From NCBI GenBank assembly GCA_942493265.1, contig OW818688.1:62001-126000 (forward strand): 64,000 nucleotides of DNA, written 5' to 3'. A model generated the notes under the pieces. The model was not told the origin of the DNA, did not search any database, and worked only from the letters and a program-made list of their open reading frames with translations. How positions within the stretch are numbered: the first letter of the stretch is position 1; the number at the start of each line of letters is the position of its first letter. The position numbers were made by a program, and so were the translations under genes. This document shows positions 40,493 through 49,511 of the stretch, one piece after another. This DNA comes from UBA12481 sp942493265. GTDB taxonomy: Bacteria; Bacteroidota; Bacteroidia; Bacteroidales; UBA12481.

Positions 40493-42167
40493 GAGGCTGT
40501 GTAATAATTTCGATTTTTAGTTCTTTGACAAATTTGGATATTTTTTCGACAAGGAAAAAGAGGATGGATTTCTCCATCATCCAACCCAATTGAAAGTTTG
40601 AACCCTTTTCAGCAGGTTTTCCATCGTATCGAGGGCCAATAATCTCTTCAGGTTGAATGCGGTTGTAGCAATGTCGATCTCGATTTGCACCTTTTCCTTC
40701 CCTCGAAGCCGTAGGGGTATCTTCCCCAACATGCATTTGAGGGTTCCGAAGGGATGCTCAACAATGGCTTTTCGCTCTTTGACCTTCTTTTTGTAAAAGG
40801 GATCGGCCATCCGTTTTTTGTACTGGTCGATCCATTCATGGTTCTGATTCAAATAAACAGTCCGTCCTTTGGGAGACCGCGTACACATTGACTTTTTAGG
40901 GCATTCAGCGCAAGATCCCCTATACAAATCATACTTTTCTCCACGCTTGACAATATCGTGAGCCTTAATGGGCAGGGTGCAGCCTTCGGAGCAAACAATG
41001 CAATCGTTCTGCTGGTCATAGGTAAAGGAGATGCCGGCAGCTTTATCCTTCAATTCCTGGCCAGTTATCGGCAAGGGAACTACACAGAGGGTTTTCGTTT
41101 CTTCATGTTCCTTTTCAATGGCTTCGATTTTGTCCAGATCGGCATAACCACAGTCGGCCAGTACGATTTTCGGAACAATACCAAGCTGATCTACAGTTTG
41201 ATCCACATCAACTTTAAGACTCAACATATCCATAACACTGTCGGTCATCTCGGCATAAACCAGGAGTTTGTTTTTTTTGTCTACCCCGGTTTGCAGATTG
41301 TAAGCTGGTGCGTACCCATCCCGTCCCTTCATCAATTTGGCATCTGGGTCAGCTGGTGCAAAATTTTCCCGTTTTTCTGACTTCAAGAACTCCTGTTGGG
41401 CTTTCATCGTCTCCAGCTGCTTTTGCAGCTCGGCGATCTTCTGAAGTAATGCCGGTTCTACCTGATAATCTGCTGATAAGCTATTTAATTGATCCTCAAT
41501 ATCTTCAACAATATCATTGTTTTGTAGTTGGTTCAGATACCGGTCCAATTCTGTTTCCAGTTTTTTCATCCTCTTTTCTAATCCGGTCCGGGTAACGAGT
41601 TCTTTGGCAGCATTGGCTTTCAGTTTGGTCCCGTCATAGGCAATGGTGTGACCTTCAATGAACCCTTGTTTCTTCAGGAAGGTCCGAAAGGCTAGGCAGA
41701 CCGTTCGTATGGCTTCCTTGTTATCTTTCCGGTAATCGGAGATGGTCTTATGATCCGGCCGCAATTGGCCCAGGAGCCACATCACCTCCAGGTTCCGGTA
41801 GCATTCCCGCTCTAACCTGCGGGAGCTGCAGATCCCGTTGAGGTAGCCATATAAATAAAGCTTCTGCAGGGTCTCCGGCCGGTAGGCTTTCCTTCCCAGC
41901 TCTTGCTGCCCCCGGTTCGCAAAGCAATCCGGTTGGGCTTTGATGATCTGATCAACCAGGACATCGATCAGCCGAACCACATTATCGCGGTCCACCCAAT
42001 CGTTCATGCTGCTGGCCAGGGAAAGCTGATCTCGATCACAGGGTTCAACGTAATGCATCTGTGTAAAATTAGTTCTGAAATCATTGCAACTAATTTAAAT
42101 ATAAGTAATTACGTCAAAATATCCAAATTTTCAATGAACTTTTTATTAGACATTTTTACACAGCCTC
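40493..42167 (-). mobile_element. IS1182-family insertion sequence
   Basis: The ends both read GAGGCTGTGTAA inward and remain similar for about 52 bases, up to AATTTGGATATTTT. The 1675-base element is flanked by a TGAA duplication (40489-40492 and 42168-42171). It carries a single transposase gene on the minus strand, with intact reading frame and ends, so it may still be active. Confidence 0.92.
40577..42058 (-). CDS. IS1182-family transposase
   Basis: A protein of 493 residues. The N-terminus (HYVEPCDRDQLSLASSMNDW, then YRPETLQKLYLYGYLNGICSSRRLERECYRN) is the DUF772 region. The DDE domain follows: TIAYDGTKLKANAAKE with the first Asp, KIVLADCGYADLDKIEAIE with the second, and KERKAIVEHPFGTLKCMLG with the Glu. 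A cysteine cluster (CIVCSEGC, CAECPKKSMC) lies between, as in IS1182/IS5-like enzymes. No frameshift. It cuts and pastes the surrounding element by its terminal repeats. Confidence 0.95.
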   Translation of the reverse strand: MHYVEPCDRDQLSLASSMNDWVDRDNVVRLIDVLVDQIIKAQPDCFANRGQQELGRKAYRPETLQKLYLYGYLNGICSSRRLERECYRNLEVMWLLGQLRPDHKTISDYRKDNKEAIRTVCLAFRTFLKKQGFIEGHTIAYDGTKLKANAAKELVTRTGLEKRMKKLETELDRYLNQLQNNDIVEDIEDQLNSLSADYQVEPALLQKIAELQKQLETMKAQQEFLKSEKRENFAPADPDAKLMKGRDGYAPAYNLQTGVDKKNKLLVYAEMTDSVMDMLSLKVDVDQTVDQLGIVPKIVLADCGYADLDKIEAIEKEHEETKTLCVVPLPITGQELKDKAAGISFTYDQQNDCIVCSEGCTLPIKAHDIVKRGEKYDLYRGSCAECPKKSMCTRSPKGRTVYLNQNHEWIDQYKKRMADPFYKKKVKERKAIVEHPFGTLKCMLGKIPLRLRGKEKVQIEIDIATTAFNLKRLLALDTMENLLKRVQTFNWVG

Positions 42168-42231
42168 TGAAGGCCGGGGCAACTAATATGGGGCACACTG
42201 GGTAATTCAACCGCAGTACTTCACCTCTTCT

Positions 42232-42306
42232 CTGTCACCCCCGCGAAGGCGGGGGGCTGTCACCCCGTGAAGTCGGGGGGGCTGTCACCCGCGCGAAAGC
42301 CGCCGG
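42232..42306. repeat. three tandem 25-bp hairpin units
   Basis: CTGTCACCC begins each of three units at 42232, 42257 and 42282, exactly 25 bases apart. Each continues with a small GC hairpin of the type CCCGCGAAGGCGGG. It lies between the palindromic element and the end of the T9SS gene at 42323. Confidence 0.85.
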
Positions 42307-42322
42307 ACAGTAACCAATTGCA

Positions 42323-43948
42323 CTAATTTTTTATGATTTTCTGCCGGAATGCAATCTGGCCTTTTGTCAGGCTGATCAGGTAAACGGCAGGCGGAAAATC
42401 AGTCAGGTCAATTATCGCAGGATCTGTTGTGACGGTTTCATTCAGAACTAAATTACCGGCAAGGTCAAATACCTTAATCAAGGATCCCTGAAAATCCCAA
42501 TTCGCATGAATGCTGAATTTACCCCCTGAAGGATTTGGAAAAACCGTAACGGCCGGACTATCGGTTTGGGATTCGTCAATGGAAGTTCCAACGGTAACAA
42601 TATTAAAATCATAATACTGACCAATAAAAATATCCCAATAACCGGTCGGGCTTGAGGTTAATGCGAATCTTTCCCGGGTAAGATCCATATCAATGGTATT
42701 ATAGAAGTGCCCGGATATCAGTGCGGTATCATTATGAATAAGGAAGGCTCCGATATGTTCCATGTAACTTCCTCCTAAGAACTGAGCAGCAGCAATATAA
42801 TTCATGCTGCTGTCATATTTTGCAATGTAATTGCTGTATCCGTTATTCGTTAACCTGTTTGATCCGTCCGGGTTAAAATTCGCACTGAAATTCAGGAATC
42901 CAAGGGTGTAGATATTGCCCTTTTCATCGGTTTCTATCAGGTACGGATTGGGGCTTACACCAACAAAATCCTTAGCCCAGAGCAGGTTATGCAAGGTATC
43001 ATAGCAGGCGATAAAATCCCTCAGGATCGGATACCCGCCATATGGGGACCAAACCCTTTCCGAGTTTGTATAACTGATGGTGTCATTATTCCCATACAGG
43101 TTCAGTTTGCCCCAGAATCGTGCTTTGATTATCAGTTTGTCTGATTTGGTTCTGGTTAAAAACCCCAGCCCAATATAGCTGTTGCAGTCACCATAAAGTT
43201 TGGTATCGGTCAAGGTGCCGCTAACATGATCGACGGACTGATAAATCAGGGAAGTCGGACTATTTTCCTCCCCATTAAACCAATGCTTGAAATTTTTGAT
43301 CAGCACAAAATCCTGTTGATTAAAGAAAACCGGATTTCCTTCGATCCTTTTCGTCCAGAGCAGCTGTAATGCTTTATTAAACTTATTTAATGTGTCGTTG
43401 GAATAAGTAAACAGATTATCGTCTTTATCCATGAATATCTTGGAATTGGTAGGATATTGCCCCAGTGCCGGTATGCCTTTGACCGTCAGAAAATTTCCAT
43501 TTCCGTCATATTTCGCGATAAATGAATTTGAAACGGAGCAATCATAATAGCTGGTACCGGCAGTCGGGTCAAGGTCAATAATTCCGGAACCCGACCCCAG
43601 GATATAAACATTCAGTAAATCATCGACGAGCAATTTTGCCCCGGTGGATTCCTCCTGAAGAGCCACAATCCAGATCAGGTGAAAATCCTTATCGTACCTG
43701 GCGAGGAACAGGTTTGAATAATTATCGGTGCTGACGGTTACCGGCACCGTGGCACCATTGGGATTCATATTAACGGTACCATGAATACCCCCGGTCAGAT
43801 AAATATTTCCAAGTGAATCTTTCACCATGTCATAGGCAACATCATTCCTGGTGCTGCCAATTTTAAAAGCCCAGTCAAGAGTTTGGCTATAACCGGCAAA
43901 AAAAGCTAATGTGCCGAGGAGGATAATCAGCAGAAGTGCCTTTTTCAT
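42323..43948 (-). CDS. secreted SBBP/beta-propeller-like protein with T9SS sorting domain
   Basis: A protein of 541 residues with a signal peptide ending FFAGYSQ. Repeated blades such as DSLGNIYLTGGIHGTVNMNP, FLARYDKDFHLIWI, NSFIAKYDGNGN and DEKGNIYTLGFLNFSANFNP resemble SBBP-type beta-propeller repeats. The C-terminal 80 residues (VFPNPSGGKFSIHANW ... PAVYLISLTKGQIAFRQKI) are a type IX secretion sorting domain. Extracellular or surface-bound; no enzyme motif seen. It stands just downstream of the AT-rich propeller genes. Confidence 0.85.
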   Translation of the reverse strand: MKKALLLIILLGTLAFFAGYSQTLDWAFKIGSTRNDVAYDMVKDSLGNIYLTGGIHGTVNMNPNGATVPVTVSTDNYSNLFLARYDKDFHLIWIVALQEESTGAKLLVDDLLNVYILGSGSGIIDLDPTAGTSYYDCSVSNSFIAKYDGNGNFLTVKGIPALGQYPTNSKIFMDKDDNLFTYSNDTLNKFNKALQLLWTKRIEGNPVFFNQQDFVLIKNFKHWFNGEENSPTSLIYQSVDHVSGTLTDTKLYGDCNSYIGLGFLTRTKSDKLIIKARFWGKLNLYGNNDTISYTNSERVWSPYGGYPILRDFIACYDTLHNLLWAKDFVGVSPNPYLIETDEKGNIYTLGFLNFSANFNPDGSNRLTNNGYSNYIAKYDSSMNYIAAAQFLGGSYMEHIGAFLIHNDTALISGHFYNTIDMDLTRERFALTSSPTGYWDIFIGQYYDFNIVTVGTSIDESQTDSPAVTVFPNPSGGKFSIHANWDFQGSLIKVFDLAGNLVLNETVTTDPAIIDLTDFPPAVYLISLTKGQIAFRQKIIKN

Positions 43949-43981
43949 AGTTTAAAGTTAACGAAACAATATGCTTTTTAA

Positions 43982-44944
43982 TTAATATTCAAATCTCAAG
44001 AAACATTGCTCATAACTACTATTAAGGGCACAACCGTAAATTGAGTTTTTTGCCTCATCGACAATGAACAGGTCAGGACTGATGTCGAGTATTAGTTCCT
44101 TTTGAAAGGAACCATTGTAGTCATATACCTCTATAATAGGCCTTTTAGTTTCTATATCATTGTAAAGGGCATAAAAGTATTTCTTGCCCGCAAAAATATT
44201 GGTATAATAATATAAGTTATTCTTACCCCGAATAATCGGATCCTGCTTTTTGTATTCACCAATGATTTGTTTGTGTAATTTGAAATCATCAACTCTGAAA
44301 ATATCAATCTGCTTTTTATAGAAATAGCAATAAACTAAAAATGAGTTATTAGCAGAAAAAGTCCCACGATTTTTGTAATAAAATGATTCTTTATGGTCAT
44401 CCTTTTTAAATTCAATATAGTCTAAAACTTGGCCACTCGTTAGGTTAGATTTAACAATCTTTAATTCATCAGGCAGATAGTAAACAAATTGTGAATTGTT
44501 TAGAATGTGCATATTATTGAATAGCTGATAATAAGGCAAATCTATGATCTTATCGAGAATCAATTCTCCCTCTTTATTAATGTCAAATTTCCTGATCGTT
44601 TTAAAGGTATATCCATAAACATAAAGTGATTCATCTTCCGATTCGCAAAACATGGCAAATACAGGAATCTCATTTGGACCTTTGCCTAACCTTCCAGTAC
44701 TCCCCAGAAATTTAAAATCAGGTAATGAATATACGAACAACTTTGGATTGCCCAACAAAGGGTCGCTTTTATCACAAGACAGAACCATCTTATCGCCAAC
44801 ACGTGTTAGAAAAGCTGGTATGTAAATTTCTTTTATGAGGTGCTGATGCGATTTTAACTCTAAGGAAACTTTGGGTTTGTTACTTGTCTGGCAGATGCAA
44901 TCGCTAAATACTAAAAAAGAGAAGAAAATAAAAATTGCTTTCAT
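43982..44944 (-). CDS. 6-bladed beta-propeller protein, exported
   Basis: The start at 44944 gives 320 residues with a signal peptide (MKAIFIFFSFLVFSDCICQ); an earlier in-frame ATG at 44986 would put 14 polar residues before it. The sequence has the pattern of Bacteroidota six-bladed propeller proteins (often annotated BF3865-like): LKEIYIPAFLTRVGDKMVL in part, LGSTGRLGKGPNEIPVF, IRKFDINKEGELI and ENYDY-type strands. The Gly-x-Gly-P-x-E box is the family mark. Rich in A+T (14 G+C in the 60-base line at 44281). Same strand as a similar gene 248 bases upstream. Function unknown. Confidence 0.75.
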   Translation of the reverse strand: MKAIFIFFSFLVFSDCICQTSNKPKVSLELKSHQHLIKEIYIPAFLTRVGDKMVLSCDKSDPLLGNPKLFVYSLPDFKFLGSTGRLGKGPNEIPVFAMFCESEDESLYVYGYTFKTIRKFDINKEGELILDKIIDLPYYQLFNNMHILNNSQFVYYLPDELKIVKSNLTSGQVLDYIEFKKDDHKESFYYKNRGTFSANNSFLVYCYFYKKQIDIFRVDDFKLHKQIIGEYKKQDPIIRGKNNLYYYTNIFAGKKYFYALYNDIETKRPIIEVYDYNGSFQKELILDISPDLFIVDEAKNSIYGCALNSSYEQCFLRFEY

Positions 44945-45192
44945 ATTTTTTAAATGTAAGTTCAATTTGTTTTCAGAACAATCCATAAACCCAAATTATG
45001 CATTAGAAATTTGAAATGGGAGTGACAAATTCGATACTTTCAAGAATAACCCCTCCAAAAATTGCCGCCGGTTTTGTTTGGCGGAGAGCTTCAAGGTCGT
45101 TTTCCGACTCGATTTAACCAGGTAAGATCCTATTGCAATGCATTGGAATCTCAAAGCAGAAAGAACCGGATGGTGTTTATTGTTTCTAAATT

Positions 45193-46233
45193 TCATTCTT
45201 TTTTGCCAATTCCAGGCAATGAAACGGAAAACATTGTTCCCTCTTCTGAATTGTAACCGTAGAATCTTGCACCTGTCCAATCAACAGCTCCCCAATGAAC
45301 ATAAGAATCCAGATTATACTTGATTAAAGCATTTCCATCATAATCAAAGAGTAGTAATTCACCACCGGCTGTTCGTTCAATTCTGTTCTCATTCAGCACT
45401 AAAATATAATCATCCGACAAAAACGATTTCGAGAAATATACCTTATTCTTTAGATAAAACACTTCCTGACTGGTATCGAAAACCTGATTTCCACGTTCCT
45501 TTATTATCCGAAGCAGCTCACCATCAGTATTATAAATATGCAATCGTTTCAAAACGTTAAACGATCCCACAATTCTGTCATGGTTAGGCGCCTTCTCGAT
45601 GTACATTATCCTGGATATCCTGGCATACATTTCCGGTAAGGCCTGCTTGATTTGGATCGGTTCATGACGCTTGGCTATTTCTCCCCCAATGGGATTATAT
45701 ACTTGCAGGACGCTGCTGTCTGACCCAAAGATTTTAGAATCTAATGTCATAAATGTGGGCCTTTGAATGCTTTCGTTTGGCAAAACAAAATTATCATGCT
45801 CAACAATTTTACCACACTCAATCAATTTTCTCAGGTTAATATTCTGAAACGTCAATCTTCCTCTGTCATAAATCTGAATGACCAGATCTTCCCCTTCATA
45901 GAAGAATACAGGGGTGAGTTTTGGTTCATTAAAAAACTCACCCGGACCTTTACCATATCCTCCAAAAGCACCTATCAGCTTTTTTGAATTGAGGTTATAT
46001 GCCTGAAACAAGGTATCTCGCTTCCAGTCAATCGCTACCAGAACGCTATCATAAATCCGAAGTCCGTAACAATTGTAAATATTTAACCAACCTTCAACCT
46101 CCGAAGAAGGAGAAAATTCCTGTTTAAATTGATCGAACTCAACAACCTTACCTTTAAATTGTTCTGAAGAGCAATCATAAGTCAAAATCAAGAGGGTAAT
46201 AAATGGAATTAAGCCAAAAATAAATTTTCTCAT
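45193..46233 (-). CDS. 6-bladed beta-propeller protein, possible lipoprotein
   Basis: The start at 46233 gives 346 residues with a hydrophobic N-terminus (FIFGLIPFITLLILTYDCSS); Cys21 could be lipidated although Asp at -1 is unusual. Propeller features: LYNLNS-type strands, LIGAFGGYGKGPGEFFNEP (the family box) and GEIAKRHEPIQIKQALPEMY, then FDYDGNALIKYNLDSY near the end. It resembles the gene at 43982 in layout and in the GxGKGPxE box, so the two are probably diverged copies. AT-rich compared with the operon upstream. Confidence 0.75.
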   Translation of the reverse strand: MRKFIFGLIPFITLLILTYDCSSEQFKGKVVEFDQFKQEFSPSSEVEGWLNIYNCYGLRIYDSVLVAIDWKRDTLFQAYNLNSKKLIGAFGGYGKGPGEFFNEPKLTPVFFYEGEDLVIQIYDRGRLTFQNINLRKLIECGKIVEHDNFVLPNESIQRPTFMTLDSKIFGSDSSVLQVYNPIGGEIAKRHEPIQIKQALPEMYARISRIMYIEKAPNHDRIVGSFNVLKRLHIYNTDGELLRIIKERGNQVFDTSQEVFYLKNKVYFSKSFLSDDYILVLNENRIERTAGGELLLFDYDGNALIKYNLDSYVHWGAVDWTGARFYGYNSEEGTMFSVSLPGIGKKE

Positions 46234-46317
46234 ATTCTCTATACTTATTCGACTATTTGACAATAAATCGAAGCCAGTTTTTATACATAAGAATCAACTG
46301 TCAAAATCAGTACCTCC

Positions 46318-48075
46318 TCACCTGTCCTTCACGCACCTCACAGAATAATAACCATAAGAAGTCATTTCGCGGAACTGGACTTTAGTATCGTTCCGTTTGT
46401 ATTGAAGCGAATAAACCAGGCCGGCAACCGGACTGGTCATGAAGTAGGCGACTTTATAGAGGCTGTCGGGGACAAATTCCACAAATCCGCCATAAAAATG
46501 GTAGGCTGCATAGCCGCCGAGAAGGATATTAAAATCCGACTTCCCCCCGTATCCAAGATCGGTACCGGCCGATTCACGGCCAACTTCCTGAAGGAGCTCC
46601 AGCCAGTCGTCCACCGTGGGGATATGAAATCCACGGGGACAAAGGTTACGGATTTCAGATTCACCGGTATAATTCGTCGCAATATTTTCGGCATAGTAGA
46701 GCCGGCCGGTGACGTCGCAAATCGCCGTATTTTCATTGAAACAGTAGGTTGGGTAATATTCCCCGAAACCGGTTTGCTTCATATCCCAGTTCAGGTTCTC
46801 ACCCATCCACCACTGTTTGCCGATCTGTACAATTCCGTACACCTGCTCATCTCGAACATCCTTGATCTGGCTGGTCGGGTTGGTGAAAGGACTTACCCGG
46901 ACATCCGCCTTTACGATATCGGTGAGTTCACCCTCATCCATAATTTGCATGGTGACCTTATAAACACCGGCTTCCGGAAAAACTCTGCGAACAATTTTGT
47001 TATAATCGAACGGAGTATCCCACTCCCCGTCGCCCTCAAAATCCCACCGGGCCTGCAGTTCCGATGGAATATTTTCCGGGTCGGATGAACCCCAGGCGCT
47101 GAATTCATAAACACTGCGAATATTGCCGAAACGGATATTCTGGGAAAGCCGTGCAGTTGGCTTCCGGTTTGCCCTCGACACCACCACCTCAATTACCGTT
47201 TCCCGGTAAAGATCCTCCACGCTGTATACCCGGCACCTGATGAGGTAGGTTTCATTTAAAGGCATGGGCCATTCAAATACCGGATTTTCAGTTGGCGGAG
47301 TCCAGGCTCCGGCGGGTTTTCGCCAGGAATAACGCAATGGCATATCCGGATTGCCTGCATAATAGCTGTCGCCGGCAATGATTTTCAAAGTATCGTGATC
47401 CGAAGGGAATTCAGGTTCCACCCTTAATACCGGAACAATCATCGTATCAATGAGATTCACCAGCACATCCTTCTGAATCCTTCCCCACAGCCCGGAAGTA
47501 TCCCGTACCAGGAGATTAACCCGGTAGGTTCCGGCTTCAGCAAACTGATGTGTTGCGATGGGATTGCCTTTCAACACAACCTCAAAACCCTGATTATTAT
47601 CGAAATCCCATGAAAAGGTCAGGTCTTTTACTGACTCCTGGGCATCAAAAGTCTGCCCGGCATCGAAAGTGAAAATGGTTTTAAAATTGCCGCTGTCAGG
47701 GCTGAACTTAAAATCGGGCCGTGGTGCTGAAAACCCCTGTGTTACCGTTAGCAGCTGCTTGATTGTATGCACTTCACCCTCATCTGAGAGGACCTCAACA
47801 TTCACCAGAAAGTCCCCGGCCTCTGTAAACATCTTACTAACCGAATTCACCGCCGAGTATTTGGTATCCCAAACATTATCACCCTCCCAGTCCCAGCGGT
47901 AAACAAACCGGGTGGTATCCAGGTTTGCGGGACCGTTCACCCGCACCCTGCAATTAACGGTTTCTATTGTGGAAGGTTTGATGGTGGAAAATTCAACCGT
48001 CCAGACCAACGGTACCGGGTCCTTGTGACAGGCAACCACTATAATGAGTATCGATATCAGAAAAAATTTCTTCAT
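46318..48075 (-). CDS. PKD-repeat lipoprotein with C-terminal FISUMP domain
   Basis: A protein of 585 residues with lipobox IIVVACHK (Cys16). PKD/Ig-like repeats fill residues about 25-410, each with a core such as FVYRWDWEGDNVWDTKY, FSWDFDNNQGFEV and LQARWDFEGDGEWDTPF and a closing YRVNLLVRD- or YKVTMQIMD-type strand. The C-terminal FISUMP domain runs from VYGIVQIGKQWWMGENLNW through CPRGFHIPTVDDWLELL to YYSVRCVKDR. Such proteins are cell-surface adhesins or binding proteins. Last gene of a five-gene operon, 5 bases after the small lipoprotein gene. Confidence 0.88.
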   Translation of the reverse strand: MKKFFLISILIIVVACHKDPVPLVWTVEFSTIKPSTIETVNCRVRVNGPANLDTTRFVYRWDWEGDNVWDTKYSAVNSVSKMFTEAGDFLVNVEVLSDEGEVHTIKQLLTVTQGFSAPRPDFKFSPDSGNFKTIFTFDAGQTFDAQESVKDLTFSWDFDNNQGFEVVLKGNPIATHQFAEAGTYRVNLLVRDTSGLWGRIQKDVLVNLIDTMIVPVLRVEPEFPSDHDTLKIIAGDSYYAGNPDMPLRYSWRKPAGAWTPPTENPVFEWPMPLNETYLIRCRVYSVEDLYRETVIEVVVSRANRKPTARLSQNIRFGNIRSVYEFSAWGSSDPENIPSELQARWDFEGDGEWDTPFDYNKIVRRVFPEAGVYKVTMQIMDEGELTDIVKADVRVSPFTNPTSQIKDVRDEQVYGIVQIGKQWWMGENLNWDMKQTGFGEYYPTYCFNENTAICDVTGRLYYAENIATNYTGESEIRNLCPRGFHIPTVDDWLELLQEVGRESAGTDLGYGGKSDFNILLGGYAAYHFYGGFVEFVPDSLYKVAYFMTSPVAGLVYSLQYKRNDTKVQFREMTSYGYYSVRCVKDR

Positions 48076-48080
48076 CCTTA

Positions 48081-48515
48081 TTACTGAAAAGAGGGACTTT
48101 CACGTATAACCGCACCCAATTTCACTTCCACATGGTCGATTGCCCAGCGCACGCCATACCTGCCGCCGGGAAATCCACCCCATAAGCAACTATCGCCCAG
48201 ACAGCTGCAGGTAATTCCCGCCTGATAATAATAGGTTCCCGGAGGGAGAACAAACCGGTATATCGATTTTGAATCCATCACATTGGCCGAAGCAACGAAC
48301 AGACCTTTGTACAGGCTGTCGGCAGTTTGGGCAACACTTAAATCCACCCGGTGGATATTTTTTGCCGGAAGCTGAACCGGAGGCAATTCAAAATCAACTT
48401 CGAGCACGCCGGTTGTTATCGGCGGAATTTCAATTTCTCCATTGTCACCAATCCCATCGCATTGAGAAAATACAAATGCTATCAATATAATAATGAGATA
48501 TTTGATTTTCATCAT
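48081..48515 (-). CDS. small lipoprotein of unknown function
   Basis: A protein of 144 residues with lipobox FVFSQCDG (Cys19). The mature part is beta-rich (TGVLEVDFELPPVQL, IYRFVLPPGTYYYQAGITC) with the cysteine pairs CSCLGDSCLWGG, suggesting a small Ig-like fold stabilised by disulfides. Its ATG overlaps the stop of the DUF4249 gene by four bases, so the two are translated together. Confidence 0.7.
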   Translation of the reverse strand: MMKIKYLIIILIAFVFSQCDGIGDNGEIEIPPITTGVLEVDFELPPVQLPAKNIHRVDLSVAQTADSLYKGLFVASANVMDSKSIYRFVLPPGTYYYQAGITCSCLGDSCLWGGFPGGRYGVRWAIDHVEVKLGAVIRESPSFQ

Positions 48516-49495
48516 TTGATAAATTTCAATGGTTTATACCGTGAATCTCCGGTGAGCAGATCCCAGGTTAAATTTGAAAACTCAAGATTGGCGGTGCGGC
48601 TTTTCGACTTGGATGAAAACAGTCCGAACCCGTTCTTAAAGGAACTGTACGACTGGATTTCCCAGGGCTGTGCTCCATTGTTGTACAGGCGGTTATACAG
48701 CCGGAGTTCCGTACCGTATGAGTAGACAACAAATTCCAGTCCGGTAATCCGCCGGTATTCATCGCCCGAAAGTTCATCGTAACGGTCAATCAGGTCCAGG
48801 TAAAACCGATCGGAATTAAGCAGGTGGTTGAGGATCTGACCCCGGTTTTCCTCGTAAACCTGTCCTCCGAAATTAAAATAATCCAGATTGAAGCCGGTGG
48901 AGAGATACTCCTCCACGGTAAGTAAAAAGCTGAACTGATGAAATTCCGCATTCGGCGGCGGCCGGAGTTCAACAATAAAATCATCCAGATCTGAAAAGGT
49001 GACTTTTCGTCCGGGAATAGCTGCCGGATTCAGGATTTCAGTATGATCCACCGTCACGGTCGATGCGAAAGAAAAATAATTCCGTTCCGGGAATATCAGA
49101 TAGATATAATAAAGGGTATTCGGAAGCGGCTTAAAGGCAGTCTGATACAAACTGAATGAAGGATTATTGAAGAATCCTGTATCCTGCCGGATGGTATCGG
49201 CGGGATAAAAATCATATACTGCCGGATGGTCGTTATCCTTCCATTCCTCGATATAAATTTCGACGGGTTCCTCCCACCGTTTGATTGTCATATGATCTTG
49301 CTGCAGCTCACCCGACTCCGGAAAAAATGACTTTGCCAAACGCAGTTGCTGGACTGTATCGTCCACATCCAAAACACAATAGGTTACCGGCAATCCGTCA
49401 TTGTCGAGATTTACGTTGAGTTCATTTTTACAGGAACAGAGTAACAACAGGAGGAGTATAGACCAAACCTTGTCCATACCTTCAAAATTACTCAT
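48512..49495 (-). CDS. DUF4249 lipoprotein
   Basis: The chosen start at 49495 lies 17 bases after the upstream stop and gives 327 residues with lipobox LLLLLCSCKN (Cys22); earlier ATGs would overlap the upstream gene, and 49477 is possible too. The sequence follows the DUF4249 pattern: VTYCVLDVDDTVQQLRLAKSF, PNTLYYIYLIFPE, ASTVTVDHTEILNP and EFVVYSYGTELRLYNRLYNN. The family is usually coded next to TonB receptors and lies on the cell surface; here no receptor is adjacent, and it sits in an operon with the glycogen-binding-like protein. Function unknown. Confidence 0.82.
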   Translation of the reverse strand: MSNFEGMDKVWSILLLLLLCSCKNELNVNLDNDGLPVTYCVLDVDDTVQQLRLAKSFFPESGELQQDHMTIKRWEEPVEIYIEEWKDNDHPAVYDFYPADTIRQDTGFFNNPSFSLYQTAFKPLPNTLYYIYLIFPERNYFSFASTVTVDHTEILNPAAIPGRKVTFSDLDDFIVELRPPPNAEFHQFSFLLTVEEYLSTGFNLDYFNFGGQVYEENRGQILNHLLNSDRFYLDLIDRYDELSGDEYRRITGLEFVVYSYGTELRLYNRLYNNGAQPWEIQSYSSFKNGFGLFSSKSKSRTANLEFSNLTWDLLTGDSRYKPLKFIK

Positions 49496-49511
49496 TTTAC
49501 AGGGATTGCGT

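Larger units (their letters stand above)
40355..42203. mobile_element. 170-bp palindromic (MITE-like) element split by an IS1182-family insertion
   Basis: The outer ends, ACCCAGTGTGCCCCATAT at 40355 and its complement ending at 42203, continue as 41-base inverted repeats with three mismatches, each including GGCCTTCAGGCC or its complement. Removing the inserted element and one copy of the TGAA target duplication leaves about 170 bases. A perfect 28-bp palindrome (40426-40453, core GGCCTTAAGGCC) lies in the left part. No coding capacity of its own. The inserted element is described separately. No target duplication was seen around the 170-bp element itself. Confidence 0.75.

Noticed and set aside
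42232..42306. Possible CRISPR array
   Set aside because: The 25-bp units follow each other with no spacers and there is no cas gene.
44996..45280. Minus-strand reading frame of 94 codons between the two propeller genes
   Set aside because: It overlaps the end of the upstream propeller gene in another frame, has no signal peptide or known motif, and ends in sequence that looks like non-coding DNA.
46402..47088. Plus-strand frame of 228 codons opposite the PKD-FISUMP gene
   Set aside because: Antisense to recognised PKD and FISUMP domains; no supporting feature.
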